DNA of 64,000 bases from Elusimicrobia bacterium GWA2_61_42 (GCA_001799615.1 MGTU01000018.1:28390-92389); one strand, 5' to 3'. Shown: positions 17,547 to 27,339, numbered from the stretch's first letter. The notes: generated by a model not told the origin, from the letters alone. Made by a program: numbers and translations.

Positions 17547-19012
17547 CGGACTTTGAACCGGTAATAGGGCTTGAAGTGCACGCGCAGCTCAAGACCGCTG
17601 CCAAGCTGTTCTGCCGCTGCGCCGCCGGCGGCTTCGACGCGCCGGCCAACACCAATATCTGCCCCGTCTGCACCGGTCAGCCGGGCGCGCTGCCGGCGGC
17701 CAACGCCGGGGCCGTCGAGCTGGCCGTAAGGGCCGGCCTGGCGCTGAACTGCCGGGTCAACGAAGTCTCCGTTTTCGTACGCAAGAATTATTTTTATCCC
17801 GACCTCCCCAAAGCCTACCAGATCTCCCAGTACGACCTGCCGCTCTGCGGCGCGGGCGAAATAACGATAGACCTGAAGGCAGGCGGCACCAAGAAGGTCC
17901 GCGTGCGGCGCGCCCACCTCGAAGAGGACGCGGGCAAGCTGCTGCATTCTCCTGCGGGCGGGGCACAGGACCACACGCTGGCCGACTTCAACCGCAGCGG
18001 CGTCCCGCTGCTGGAAATAGTCTCCGAGCCGGACCTGAACTCCGCGGAAGAGGCCTACTCCTGCCTCACGGAGCTGAAGCTGCTGCTGCAGTGGGCGGGA
18101 GTGTGCGGCTGCGACATGGAAAAAGGCGAGCTGCGCTGCGACGTCAACGTTTCCCTGCGGCCCCGGGGCGCCGCCACGCCGGGCTACAAGGTGGAGATAA
18201 AGAACCTGAACTCCTTCAAGGCCGCCAGGGACGCCGTCAGCTACGAGATCTCCCGCCAGGCGGCGGCCCTCAATAACGGCGAAACCGTCGCCCGGGATAC
18301 CCGGCTGTGGGACGAGAAGGCCCGGCGCACCGAACCGATGCGCTCCAAGGAAGCGGCTTGCGACTACCGCTACTTCCCCGAACCCGACCTGCCCCCGCTG
18401 CGCGTGGCTCCGGAGCTGCTGGCGGGGCTTAAGAGCAAGACGGGGGATCTGCCCCGGGAGGCGCGGGCGCGCTTCATCCGCGACTTCGCGCTCAACGCCT
18501 ATGAAGCGGGCGTCGTCGCCTCCACCCGGGAACTGGCCGCCTACGCCGAAGCCTGCATGCGCCACGCGGCCACCATCGGCCTGGGCTCCAAGCCGATAAT
18601 GAACCTCCTGGGCGGCGAATTCCTGGCCCGGGTGAACGAAAACAGGATCGCGCCCAAAGACCTGGCCGAAAAAGCTATCAGGCCGGAACTGCTGGTAAAG
18701 ACCGCCGCGCTCGCCTCGTCGGGTAAAGTCTCGGCCTCGGCCGCCAAGACGCTTTTTGCCAGGGCCTGGGAAACGGGCAGGGATCCGCAGGCTTTGCTTG
18801 AAGAGCTGGGCCTGGCTCAGGTAAGCGACCCGGCGCAGCTGGAGGCCTGGGCGAGGGAAGCCATCGCCGCCCGGCCCAAAGCCGCGCAGGACCTCAAAGC
18901 CGGCAATGAAAGGGCCCTCGGCCCCCTGGTGGGCCTGCTGATGGAAAAGTCCGCCGGCAAAGCCAACCCCCGCGCAGCCGGCGAGGTGATCAGGAAAATA
19001 TTAGGAGAGTAG
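17543..19012 (+). CDS. gatB: Asp/Glu-tRNA(Asn/Gln) amidotransferase subunit B
   Basis: The 489-residue protein starts [21 protein letters not shown], the GatB signature. The zinc-site cysteines are visible (CRC, then [12 protein letters not shown]), as are [34 protein letters not shown] and [17 protein letters not shown]. The C-terminal YqeY-like tail ends with [12 protein letters not shown]. GatB is the kinase/amidating subunit that binds mischarged tRNA. The start overlaps the Nudix stop. Its end overlaps by 12 bases the end of the convergent tetrapyrrole-methylase-like gene. Confidence 0.97.
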   Translation: MTDFEPVIGLEVHAQLKTAAKLFCRCAAGGFDAPANTNICPVCTGQPGALPAANAGAVELAVRAGLALNCRVNEVSVFVRKNYFYPDLPKAYQISQYDLPLCGAGEITIDLKAGGTKKVRVRRAHLEEDAGKLLHSPAGGAQDHTLADFNRSGVPLLEIVSEPDLNSAEEAYSCLTELKLLLQWAGVCGCDMEKGELRCDVNVSLRPRGAATPGYKVEIKNLNSFKAARDAVSYEISRQAAALNNGETVARDTRLWDEKARRTEPMRSKEAACDYRYFPEPDLPPLRVAPELLAGLKSKTGDLPREARARFIRDFALNAYEAGVVASTRELAAYAEACMRHAATIGLGSKPIMNLLGGEFLARVNENRIAPKDLAEKAIRPELLVKTAALASSGKVSASAAKTLFARAWETGRDPQALLEELGLAQVSDPAQLEAWAREAIAARPKAAQDLKAGNERALGPLVGLLMEKSAGKANPRAAGEVIRKILGE

Positions 19013-19765
19013 GCTCCGCCCCGCCGGGCGGGGCCGGGACTTACAGGCCGGACGGCTGCTTGCCGCCGGCTTTTTTTCGGCTTTTTTCTCTACGGCGGGG
19101 ATGAAGATGGTGTGGCGCTCGTTCAATCTGCCGAGCAGGGAAGGGAGAGCGGAAATCCGGCCTTTGATCACCCTGGCCTCACGGCTGGAGACGGAGGCGC
19201 AGTCAGCCAGGTAGACCGGGGCGCCGGCGGGGTAGGCTTTTTTAGCCGCCGCCAGGAACAGCTTCCTGGCCGCGCCGCTCCCCGGGACGTTAAGCACGTC
19301 GGGAACGAAGAAAAGCGTGTCCATGTCGGGGGTGAACTCCGGCAGGGAGGCCATCGAAGCCGTGTCCGCCAGGCGCAGCCCGCGCCGGGAATATTTATTC
19401 AGGTTAAAAAGATTCACCAGCGCGTCGAAGGAGGAAACGGCGGCGAAGACTTCCACCCGCACCCGCTTCTCCTGCGCCTCCCGCATCAGCCCGGCCGCGG
19501 TCTGGTTCAGAAAAAGCGGGTTGCCGTAGGTAAGGAACCCCACCGTCTCGTGTTTTCTGAATCCGCGCATGGCCGCCCGCGCGGTGGCGCTCCTGTCCAG
19601 CCCGGCGGTGGAGATAAGCCCGGGCGCGAACTTCAGGAACTGCCGGGCGGCATTCTTGTCCAGGCAGTGGGAATAAACCTCGCCGCATTCGCGCATCGCC
19701 GCCAGCGTTTCCAGCGTGATCTGCCCGGGATACAGGCCGTAGGAAAAAATATAAAGTTTCTTCAT
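19001..19765 (-). CDS. Stand-alone tetrapyrrole-methylase-fold protein
   Basis: The ATG at 19765 has a GAGGTGG site and overlaps the upstream stop (ATGA). A longer ORF from 19861 lacks such support. The 254 residues follow the SAM-dependent tetrapyrrole (uroporphyrin/corrin) methylase pattern: [23 protein letters not shown] near the N-terminus, [14 protein letters not shown] in the middle, [14 protein letters not shown] after it. A basic, low-complexity tail covers about the last 30 residues. No cobalamin or heme genes surround it. The stand-alone form and the GQITLEA-like start are closer to the group that includes peptide N-methyltransferases of borosins than to CobA. That is recall, not a search. 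The substrate is unknown. Confidence 0.6.
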   Translation of the reverse strand: MKKLYIFSYGLYPGQITLETLAAMRECGEVYSHCLDKNAARQFLKFAPGLISTAGLDRSATARAAMRGFRKHETVGFLTYGNPLFLNQTAAGLMREAQEKRVRVEVFAAVSSFDALVNLFNLNKYSRRGLRLADTASMASLPEFTPDMDTLFFVPDVLNVPGSGAARKLFLAAAKKAYPAGAPVYLADCASVSSREARVIKGRISALPSLLGRLNERHTIFIPAVEKKAEKKPAASSRPACKSRPRPAGRSLLS

Positions 19766-21183
19766 TTTACCACCTCGGAAAAAGTGAAAACCGGCCTGTA
19801 GGAAGGCCGCCCTCCGTTCCAAAGGATCTCCAGCTCGAAGGGCCTGAACAGAAAGCCCCAAAGAAAATACTGCGCTCCGCGGTTGAAGGCAGCGGCGCCG
19901 CGGCTCACGCGCTCCGCCTCGCTGATAGCGGCCGCCCGGCCGCCCAGCCCGGAAAGCGCCTCGGCCACGCGGCCTTCCCCGGTTGCCTCCAGCGCCGGGT
20001 CCAGCGCGGCGGCCGCGTTCGCCAGTTCGGCCCGCGCGCGCGGATAGGCGGCTTGGGGAAAAAAAGCCGCCAGGTAGCGGTAGACGGCGTAATCGTAAAA
20101 GCAGGAGAAGCCGGCCGAGGAGACCCTTTTTTTAAGCGCCGCCAGGCCGTTGTAAGCGGAATACCTTAAATACAGGGCGGCGAATTCTTTTTCGGCCCCT
20201 CGCGCCAAGCCCCCCAGGCCGCCGAAAGACACGTCGCCGCCGTCTATCCGCGCGGCGGAATCTTCCAAACCGGTTTTCAGCGCGGCGATGTCGGCCAGCA
20301 GTTTGTCCAGGCCGGGCTTGCGGCCGCCGACGGCCAAAGCGGCCGTAATAGCGCCCAGGTCGGCGGCCCGGGAACGCAAAGCCAGCCCCGCTATCCTGGC
20401 GCGCAGGGAGGCGCGCCGGCCCTCCAGGCCGCGGGATTCCCCCTCCGTAATGACGGAACGGCCTTTTACCGACGAAGCGGCCACCACGAAAGCTCCGTAC
20501 TCGGCCAGCGCCGCGCCGTATTCCTTTTCCAGGCCGGCGGGCCCCCTGCCCGAAGCGCCGCGGGCGCCGTCCAGCCAGGCCCCGGAGGCGGAGACTTCCC
20601 GCTCAAGCCCGGCCTTATTAAGCCTGTAGTCGGCGTAATTCAGAGAAAAAAAACCCGACCCCGCCGGGGCGGCTCCCGCCGTTACCACCGAGGCTTCATC
20701 CCGGGCCTGCGGCCCGCCGTACAGCCGCCGCGCGGCCGTTTCCAGTTCTTCGTCGGAAACGGCGCTGTTGCCGGCGGCCGCGTTCAGGTTCTTTACCAGG
20801 GAAAGGAAGCCGGGGTTCAACTCCCAGGTGCTTTTCTCGGCCTGCATGGATGTCGGCCGGGGCCCCTCCCCGCCGCGCAGGTGCAGGTAAAGCGCCGCGG
20901 CTTCAGCCGGGTTTTTCTTGATCCAGCCCAGCAAAGCGCTCCTGATCTCTGAATTGGTCTCCAGCCCTTCCAGGTCCACGAACTTTTCGGCCATGCCGGC
21001 GCCTGTTATCAGGTCGGCCAGTTCCCCCCGGAAGAAAAGGCTGGTCATCAGCCTGTCTTTGACAGAGGCAAGCTCGGCGGCCTGCGCGTTCTGCGGGCTG
21101 ATCTCGGGGTCCAGGCACAGGCCCGCGCCCGGCAGCAAAGCGGCCAGCAGCAGCACCCTCAGTATTATCCGGTTTATAGCCAT
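19762..21183 (-). CDS. Secreted helical protein of unknown function
   Basis: I do not recognise this 473-residue protein. It begins with a clear signal peptide (AINRIILRVLLLAALLPGAG, about residues 2-21, possible cleavage before LDPEI). The rest is Ala/Leu/Arg/Glu-rich and predicted helical, with no repeats or catalytic motif I can name. The C-terminal part (AQYFLWGFLFRPFELEILWNGGRPSY) is more hydrophobic and may form a beta or membrane-contacting end. It overlaps the phospholipase-D gene upstream by 10 bases and the methylase-fold gene downstream by four, placing it firmly in the envelope operon. Confidence 0.55.
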   Translation of the reverse strand: MAINRIILRVLLLAALLPGAGLCLDPEISPQNAQAAELASVKDRLMTSLFFRGELADLITGAGMAEKFVDLEGLETNSEIRSALLGWIKKNPAEAAALYLHLRGGEGPRPTSMQAEKSTWELNPGFLSLVKNLNAAAGNSAVSDEELETAARRLYGGPQARDEASVVTAGAAPAGSGFFSLNYADYRLNKAGLEREVSASGAWLDGARGASGRGPAGLEKEYGAALAEYGAFVVAASSVKGRSVITEGESRGLEGRRASLRARIAGLALRSRAADLGAITAALAVGGRKPGLDKLLADIAALKTGLEDSAARIDGGDVSFGGLGGLARGAEKEFAALYLRYSAYNGLAALKKRVSSAGFSCFYDYAVYRYLAAFFPQAAYPRARAELANAAAALDPALEATGEGRVAEALSGLGGRAAAISEAERVSRGAAAFNRGAQYFLWGFLFRPFELEILWNGGRPSYRPVFTFSEVVK

Positions 21184-22328
21184 GAGCGGAACAGGTAGAG
21201 CAGCTTGGAGGCGGCCTTGGACGTGAAAGGCCTGTTCCTTACGTCTTCCATCGTTACCAGTTTGGACAGCTTGAGGTCCTCCCGGAAAACCCTGGCCATG
21301 CCCGCGCCGAAAGCCGCGTCGTACACGTTCAGGTTGACCTCCAGGTTATAGTGCAGGCTGCGGTGGTCCAGGTTATGGCTGCCTACGGAAGACCAGGTCC
21401 CGTCTATCACGGCCGTCTTGGAATGAAGTATCTGGCCCTGCCACTCGTAGATCTTAACGCCGTTCTTTATCATGTGCGCGTACATGGCCCAGGACGCCCA
21501 GCGCACGTACGGGTGGTCCGTATCCCGGGGGGAAATGACGCGCACGTCCACTCCGCGCCGGGCGGCCTTGATCAGGCGGCGATAAACCAGGCGGTCCGGC
21601 AGGAAGTAGGCGTTGGTGATATAGATATAATCGACGGCCCGGTCTATGGCGTAGCGGTAGCTGCGCCGTATGGAACGCACGTTGCGGATGCCGCCGGCCG
21701 ACAGCACGGAAACCACGGTGTCCCCGGCCGGTCCCGGGAAGGAAACCGGGCGCGGCGCCGGCTTCGCCCCGATCACGGGCGTGGAAGCGGCCCAGGCCTC
21801 CCAGAATATTTTCTCCAGTTCCGCCACGGCCGGCCCGCGCAGCAGCGCCTGGGTGTCCCGCCAGCCGCGCCCGCCCATTGACCTGGGCGCGTCGTATTCG
21901 GTGATGTTGAACCCGCCCACCAAAGCGGCTTTGCCGTCTATGCACACCGTTTTGCGGTGATCCCGCTTTATCCAGTTCCAGTAGGGCTTCCAGAAAATAA
22001 CGGGGCGGTACTCGGCCACTTTTACCCCGGCGGCGGCCAGGTCCAGGAAGAAATCCCGGTCGGTCAGGATGGAGCCCACCGAATCGTAGATCAGGTGCAC
22101 AGCCACGCCTTCCCGCGCCTTTTCCTTGAGCAGGTCGGCGAAGGCCCTGCCTATGGAATCGTCGGCAAAAGCGTAGAATTCCAGCAGCACGAAAGTCCGC
22201 GCGCCGGCGATAGCCGAGAGCATGGCGGGAAAGGCCGCCTCGCCGTCCTGCAGCAGCTCCGCCCTGTTGGCGGCTAGCGCGTTTTCCGGGCGGGCGCAGT
22301 AGCGCCGCCAGTTCTTTTTTTCACGCAT
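21174..22328 (-). CDS. Phospholipase D family protein, cardiolipin-synthase-like
   Basis: The 384-residue protein contains two HKD motifs: HRKTVCID in KRDHRKTVCIDGKAALVGG and HSKTAVID in ILHSKTAVIDGTWSSVGS. This is the two-domain layout of cardiolipin synthase (ClsA/ClsB type). The N-terminal NRAELLQDGEAAFPAMLSAI segment is also typical, so the full ORF from 22328 is kept even though it overlaps the upstream gene by 55 bases. No N-terminal membrane helices are present, as in ClsB. Expected activity is transphosphatidylation between phospholipids at the inner membrane. Confidence 0.83.
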   Translation of the reverse strand: MREKKNWRRYCARPENALAANRAELLQDGEAAFPAMLSAIAGARTFVLLEFYAFADDSIGRAFADLLKEKAREGVAVHLIYDSVGSILTDRDFFLDLAAAGVKVAEYRPVIFWKPYWNWIKRDHRKTVCIDGKAALVGGFNITEYDAPRSMGGRGWRDTQALLRGPAVAELEKIFWEAWAASTPVIGAKPAPRPVSFPGPAGDTVVSVLSAGGIRNVRSIRRSYRYAIDRAVDYIYITNAYFLPDRLVYRRLIKAARRGVDVRVISPRDTDHPYVRWASWAMYAHMIKNGVKIYEWQGQILHSKTAVIDGTWSSVGSHNLDHRSLHYNLEVNLNVYDAAFGAGMARVFREDLKLSKLVTMEDVRNRPFTSKAASKLLYLFRSWL

Positions 22329-23890
22329 AGTTCTTTCTTAAGTTTTCCCAGGCCGGCCCGGTCGTAAGCAAGCAGCGCCCGCTGGTATTCGTTGCGCGCC
22401 TCCACCGCCGGCATACCGTACAAAAAATCCAGTTCGGCCGCGCATTCCCCGTACAGGCCGGCGGCCGACAGCGCGCGCGCCAGGCTTATGCGGGCCGGCC
22501 CGTAGAACGGCTCCAGGGCGAGCGCGGCGCGGAATTTAGCGGCCGCCCCCGCAAAGTTCCCGGCGGCGGCCAATAGCCTGCCCTCGGCCTCGGGTGCGAA
22601 AGGGTCTTTCGGCTTTTCCAGCTCTGCCCGGCGCAGCACGGCCAAAGACAGCGCCGTGTTTTGCCCGCCCGCGGCTTCGGCGTAGGTCTCTTGTTCGAAA
22701 TTTTTCCCGGGGCGGTGGCCGAAGACGGGCCAGGCCGCCAGGCAGAGCAGCAGCAAAGCCGCCGGCAGCTTCATTTTAAACCCGGGAGCTTCCCCGCCGC
22801 CGGCCGCGGCAAACCCCAGCGAGCCCCAGAACAGCAGACCTACGGCCCCCGAATAAAATATCATGTCCGCCCCCGCCTGTATCAGGACGGCCAGCGCGCA
22901 AATTTTTACGGGCAGGTTCTTCAGGCCGCCGCTGACAAGGCCGGCGCCGGCGGCCAGCAGAAAAAATATTGCCGCCGGGAAACCGGCCTCCGCCGCCAGG
23001 TTGAACAGTTCGCCGTGCGCGTGCAGGGTCCCGTGGCCGTAATAGGAAACCCCGTCGAAATAGGAGAATTTGAAGAGTTCGAAAGCCCGCTCGAACGTCC
23101 CGGGGCCGAAACCGAAGAGCGGCTCCCGCAGCGCGGCCTCCAGGGCGGCGCCCCAAAGGCGGGGGCGCGCGAAAGCGCGCGGATCCGAGAATTTCAGGAA
23201 CCCCTCCAGGGAAGAGGCGGGCAGCAGCGCCGCTCCGGCCGCGGCGGCCAGCAGCAGTACGGCCAGGGCGCGCCGGCTGCCGGAAAGGAAAAGCCCGGCG
23301 GCGGCCGCCAGGAACGCCGCCAGCAGGGCCCCGCGCGACCCCGACGCCAGTATCCCGGCCGCCAGCAGCAGAGCGCCGGCGGCGGCCAGCCATTTCCGCT
23401 TTCCCTCGCCGCGCGCGGCGTAAAGAGCGGCGGCCGAAAAAGCGGCGGCGCAGAAGGCGGCAGAATAATTGGGATTAGAGCCTATCAGCCCCGTGGGGCC
23501 GAGCCCGAGGGCCCGCTGCGCCAGGAAGGCGGCCGCGCAGGCGCCGCCCAGCGCACAGACGGCGGCCAGCCAGTTCTTTTCCCCCTCGCCCGACAGCGCG
23601 TACAGGAAGACGAGGCCCAGCAGCGCCTGCCCGGCGAATACCGGAACGGAGAGAACAGGGTCGGAGGAAAACGCCGCCGCCGCGGCCAGCCAGGCGAAGA
23701 ATAACAAAGCCGCCGCCGGAGGGCGCGAAGAAAACGAAACCCGGCCCAGCAGCGCCCAGCCAAGGAAGAGCGCCGCGAAAACGCCCCACGCAAAAGCGGA
23801 GCGGAGGCCGGACAGCGAAAAAGCGAGGACCAGAAAGCCGGCCGGCGCCCAGGCGGAATACCTGGCCAGGAACTCGCGGACCCGGCTCAT
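22274..23890 (-). CDS. O-antigen ligase/polymerase-like membrane protein with TPR-like tail
   Basis: The 538-residue protein has about ten to twelve hydrophobic helices. A Wzy_C/O-antigen-ligase type periplasmic loop follows (FGFGPGTFERAFELFKF and YGHGTLHAHGELFNLAAEAGFPAAIFFLL, the last with the H-x-E-x-x-N-x-x-A-E-x-G pattern). A soluble C-terminal part (about residues 410-530) looks like TPR helices. Such enzymes join glycans to lipid carriers or proteins on the periplasmic side. It shares four bases with the upstream paralogue and 55 with the downstream gene. The substrate is unknown. Confidence 0.72.
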   Translation of the reverse strand: MSRVREFLARYSAWAPAGFLVLAFSLSGLRSAFAWGVFAALFLGWALLGRVSFSSRPPAAALLFFAWLAAAAAFSSDPVLSVPVFAGQALLGLVFLYALSGEGEKNWLAAVCALGGACAAAFLAQRALGLGPTGLIGSNPNYSAAFCAAAFSAAALYAARGEGKRKWLAAAGALLLAAGILASGSRGALLAAFLAAAAGLFLSGSRRALAVLLLAAAAGAALLPASSLEGFLKFSDPRAFARPRLWGAALEAALREPLFGFGPGTFERAFELFKFSYFDGVSYYGHGTLHAHGELFNLAAEAGFPAAIFFLLAAGAGLVSGGLKNLPVKICALAVLIQAGADMIFYSGAVGLLFWGSLGFAAAGGGEAPGFKMKLPAALLLLCLAAWPVFGHRPGKNFEQETYAEAAGGQNTALSLAVLRRAELEKPKDPFAPEAEGRLLAAAGNFAGAAAKFRAALALEPFYGPARISLARALSAAGLYGECAAELDFLYGMPAVEARNEYQRALLAYDRAGLGKLKKELCVKKRTGGATAPARKTR

Positions 23891-25329
23891 TTGTAAACCT
23901 CCGCGCGGCGGCGCTCGAGCCCGGCCGCCTGCTTTTCCCTGCCGGGCACCGAGTAGATCCGGCGCAGCGCGCCCCAGGCGGACGGGCTATATCTGTTCTC
24001 CAGCAAAGCCATTTCAAAATAGACGGCGGAAGTGAAACCGGCGTCCCGCGCCGTCAGGTTCACGCGGCCGAGGAACTCCAGCGCCGGGGCCCTGAAAAGT
24101 TTAGACTCAAGAGCGGGCAGCAGCTCGGCCTCGGCCCGCGCGGCCGAGCCCCTGACCGCGGCGGCCAGCGCGCGGCCGCGGGCTTTTTCAAAAGCGAGAC
24201 TTTGCCGCCCCAGGCCGAGCAGGGCCGCTTCCAGCAGTACCGCCAGCGCGAGCGCGGCCGCCAGATAACGGCGGGAAGGCCTCACGGCTTCCCCGGCCGG
24301 GGCCTCGGAGCTGAGCAGGTAGCAGAACAGCCAGAAGTTAGCCGGCACCGAAAGCCCGAAGTCCACCAGCGAATGGGCGAGCGCCGCTATTACGGAATAC
24401 CTGGCCAGCCCGGTCTTGCGCCGGGCCGCGCTCAGCAGCAGCCAGAACCAGAGAGCCGCCGCGGGCAGGCCGTTCTCGGCCAGGAACTCCAGGTAATAAT
24501 TATGCGCGTAGATCGCGTGCTCCCTGAAAGCCCCCCCGGCCTGGAAAGCCGACTGCGCCCAGCTAAAGGACGCGTGGCCGAAACCGGCCAGCGGGCGGGC
24601 CGAGAACATCTCCCAGGCGCTGCGCCACCAGGCCAGCCTGCCCGCCACGGAATCGGCCTGCAGCAGGTACAGCACCAGCAGGGCCAGCGCTCCCAGCGCC
24701 GTCATCAGCCAGGCGTTCTCCCTCAGCTCTCCGCCTTTGAGGCGGTGCGCCGCGTAGAACCCGGCCGCCGTCAGGCCGGCCAGCGCCGCGCCGAGCGACT
24801 GCGTCCAGACGACAAGGATGATCATCGCCCCGGCCAGCGGCCACGCCCGGCGCCCGAGGGCCAGCGGGACCATCATCACGGCGTAAAGCGCCAGGGCGTT
24901 AAGATTGGTAAGCGGCGGCCGGTCCCCGAAGTTCTTAAGGACGAAGACCTGCAGCACAGAGAAGCCGAAAACCAGCCAGGCGCCGGCGCTCACCGCCAGG
25001 TCCGTTTTGGCGCGTTCTTCTTTATTAAGGAAAGAGGCGAAAAGGAAGATCAGCAGCCCGGCCGCGTAATTTCCCCACTCGTTGAAGATCTGCCCCCTGA
25101 AAGGGCTGCAGACAAGCGACGCCAGGGTAAGGGCCGCGGCGCCCCAGAGCGGGTAGAACCGGGGGGCGAAGAGCCCGGCGGGGACGCCGCGGGTTTTCAG
25201 GCCGAGGAACAGCCACGCCAGGCAGGCGAGCAGCACGGCCTGCTGGAAAGCCAGCTGCAAAGGCAGGTCGAAGACCGCCTGCAGCAGCGGGGAAAGCGCC
25301 AGTACGGCGGAGAAGGTGTAGCCCAGCAT
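23887..25329 (-). CDS. O-antigen ligase/polymerase-like membrane protein
   Basis: The 480-residue protein has about ten membrane segments and a Wzy_C-type signature: GFGHASFSWAQSAFQAGG, then EHAIYAHNYYLEFLAENGLPAAALWFWLLL, with the H-N-x-x-L-E-x-x-A-E-N-G pattern. A soluble helical C-terminal part (about 385-480) follows. It resembles its downstream neighbour in layout, and the pair may be an old duplication. It is the first gene of a five-gene operon (ligase, ligase, phospholipase D, secreted protein, methylase-fold). The leader region is short, directly behind the pilQ terminator. Confidence 0.72.
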   Translation of the reverse strand: MLGYTFSAVLALSPLLQAVFDLPLQLAFQQAVLLACLAWLFLGLKTRGVPAGLFAPRFYPLWGAAALTLASLVCSPFRGQIFNEWGNYAAGLLIFLFASFLNKEERAKTDLAVSAGAWLVFGFSVLQVFVLKNFGDRPPLTNLNALALYAVMMVPLALGRRAWPLAGAMIILVVWTQSLGAALAGLTAAGFYAAHRLKGGELRENAWLMTALGALALLVLYLLQADSVAGRLAWWRSAWEMFSARPLAGFGHASFSWAQSAFQAGGAFREHAIYAHNYYLEFLAENGLPAAALWFWLLLSAARRKTGLARYSVIAALAHSLVDFGLSVPANFWLFCYLLSSEAPAGEAVRPSRRYLAAALALAVLLEAALLGLGRQSLAFEKARGRALAAAVRGSAARAEAELLPALESKLFRAPALEFLGRVNLTARDAGFTSAVYFEMALLENRYSPSAWGALRRIYSVPGREKQAAGLERRRAEVYK

Positions 25330-25335
25330 TTTTTA

Positions 25336-25370
25336 TAAAAACAAAGGGCCAGGTTCGCCCCTGGCCCTTT
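25336..25370 (-). terminator. Intrinsic terminator of the pil operon
   Basis: On the minus strand a 10-bp stem, AAAGGGCCAG / CTGGCCCTTT (25343-25370), is followed by TGTTTTTATAAAA. It lies 20 bases after the pilQ stop and separates the pil operon from the envelope operon that starts at 25329. Confidence 0.85.
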
Positions 25371-25389
25371 ATTTCAGCGACTGTTTTAC

Positions 25390-27270
25390 TTAATCCTCTA
25401 TTATCCGGGGCGTTACGAAGATCAGGAGCTCCATCCTGGTGCGGGACATGGATTTCTTCTTGAAGAGGTAGCCGAGTATCGGGATATCGCCCAGTATCGG
25501 CACTTTGAAGACGGCCTCCGACTGGGTGTCGTGGATCAGGCCGCCGATCACTATCGTTTCGCCGTTGCGGATTATCACGTTGGTATCGGCCGACCGGGTG
25601 TCTATGCCGGGGGCGCCGCCGGCCACCGGGGTGATGGTGGCGGAGGGCTGGCTTACCGACGGGTTGATCTTCATGGAGATGCGCCCGTCGGAATTGATCG
25701 TGGGCGTAACCTTCAGGATGATGCCGGTGGTAAGGTAGGTGACCTTGGTGGTGGAGATAGGCGGGGTGGCCGCCGTGATCTCCGTGGTCGTGTAGGGGAT
25801 CTGGGTGGTGATATTGATGTTGGCTTCTTTATTGTTGAGCGTGGCCACCTTGGGATCGGAAAGCACCTTGGCCTTGCCTTTCTTGGCCGCGGCGGTGATG
25901 ACCGCGTCGAACATATAATTGGCCGCCACCTTGCCCAGGCGGAAGGCGCCGTAGACGACGTTGGCCGGCAGGTTGACGCCGGAGCCGCCGGTGGTGCCGC
26001 TGAGCGGCGAGCTGACCATCTGGGCGCCGCCGCCGGTCACGCCGGGGGACTGGATCCCGGGGGTATTTCCGCCCACGCTGAACTTGTTGGCGGAATTGCC
26101 GGAACCGAAATAAGTGCCGTTCTTCTCGCCGTAGCCGGACCAGCTGATGCCGTAGTCCAGAGAATTGTCGAGGGAAACCTCCACCAGCTTGACCTCTATG
26201 AGCACCTGCTTGGGCACGCGGTCGAGGCTGCGTATCAGGCGGGCGGTGGCGTCCAGGCCCAGCGGCGTGTCCGTGACCACCAGGGCGTTGTTGTTCGCGT
26301 CGGCGTTGCTGCTGGCCTTGGTGCGGCCTTCGGCGGTGGCGACCGCGTCCACCTGCGTTTTCACCTCTACGGCTTTAGAGTAGTTCAGGAAGAACACCCT
26401 GGTCTGCTGCATGGCCTTTTTCTGCTCGGCCAGGAAGGTGGCGGGGGTGGAGATGCGCAGGATATTGTCTCCGACCTGCTGCGCGGCGAGGCCCTTCATG
26501 TTAAGAATGGTCTTGAAAGCCTCGTCGAAAGGGACCTTGGTCAGGCTGATCGTGAGCGTGCCGGAAACTTCGTCCCCGTAGATGATATTGATGCCGGCCT
26601 TGGCGGCCAGCATGTCGATAACCTCGCGCATGTCCGCGTCGCTGTAGTCGAAGGTTACCGGGTCGCGGGAAAGGTTGTCCATTATGGCGCGCGTCTGGGA
26701 GACCGTATAGGTCCTGCGGGCGGCCGGCGGAGTGATGCCGCGGTCCAGGTCGGAAGGCTTTATCGGGGCGGCCTCCAGGGTCATCTCTATCGGCTTATCC
26801 TGGGCCTGGGCGGCGTTGGGGGAAATAACGGTCACCCCGGCCGGCGCGGCGGGGGCGGCGGGGGCGTCCTTGACCGCGGGCCGCGGGGCGGGGCGGGAAC
26901 CCAGTATTACTATAAGTTCGGAGCCCTTGCGGGTTATCTCGTAGGCGGTCCGCTGCGAAAGATCCATCACCACGCGGGAAACGCTGACCGGGCTGGTTTT
27001 GAACTGGCCGGTGCGCACGCGCGTCAGAGCGCCGCCGTTAACGGGGATCTCCTGCAGGGTTTTCATCCGGGAGTCCAGCAGCTCGATCACCAGCTTGGGC
27101 GGATTGTCCATCGTAAAAGCTTTGTATTGTACCGGGCGGTCGCTGGCGATGTAAACGCTGTCAGCGGAAACCCGCACCGACTGGACCGTGGCGTTTTCCA
27201 GGGCGTAGATCAGCGGGGTATTCTGGGCGAGGAAAATAGCCGTAACGGCCAAAGTTATTATTTTTTTCAT
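25390..27270 (-). CDS. pilQ: Type IV pilus secretin PilQ
   Basis: The start is taken at the ATG at 27270, which has GGAGAG upstream and leads directly into a signal peptide (KKIITLAVTAIFLAQNTPLIYA). A start five codons earlier is possible. The 626 residues hold an AMIN domain (about 30-130), an STN/secretin N0 domain (FDYSDADMREVIDMLAAKAGINIIYGD), N1 (TRVFFLNYSKAVEVKTQVDAV) and a secretin beta-barrel (VLSDPKVATLNNKEANI, GETIVIGGLIHD, PILGDIPILGYLFK). It forms the outer-membrane channel for the pilus. It is the last gene of pilMNOPQ. Confidence 0.95.
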   Translation of the reverse strand: MKKIITLAVTAIFLAQNTPLIYALENATVQSVRVSADSVYIASDRPVQYKAFTMDNPPKLVIELLDSRMKTLQEIPVNGGALTRVRTGQFKTSPVSVSRVVMDLSQRTAYEITRKGSELIVILGSRPAPRPAVKDAPAAPAAPAGVTVISPNAAQAQDKPIEMTLEAAPIKPSDLDRGITPPAARRTYTVSQTRAIMDNLSRDPVTFDYSDADMREVIDMLAAKAGINIIYGDEVSGTLTISLTKVPFDEAFKTILNMKGLAAQQVGDNILRISTPATFLAEQKKAMQQTRVFFLNYSKAVEVKTQVDAVATAEGRTKASSNADANNNALVVTDTPLGLDATARLIRSLDRVPKQVLIEVKLVEVSLDNSLDYGISWSGYGEKNGTYFGSGNSANKFSVGGNTPGIQSPGVTGGGAQMVSSPLSGTTGGSGVNLPANVVYGAFRLGKVAANYMFDAVITAAAKKGKAKVLSDPKVATLNNKEANINITTQIPYTTTEITAATPPISTTKVTYLTTGIILKVTPTINSDGRISMKINPSVSQPSATITPVAGGAPGIDTRSADTNVIIRNGETIVIGGLIHDTQSEAVFKVPILGDIPILGYLFKKKSMSRTRMELLIFVTPRIIED

Positions 27271-27339
27271 TTTTAATCTCTCCAAGGCACCTTGCCGCGC
27301 GGCTTTCCCGGCGTCCCGCGCCTCCGCGGAGAACGGGGT

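Noticed and set aside
19019..19033. GC palindrome (CCCCGCC/GGCGGGG) after gatB as a terminator
   Set aside because: The loop is too small for the full stem and no T-run follows on either strand.
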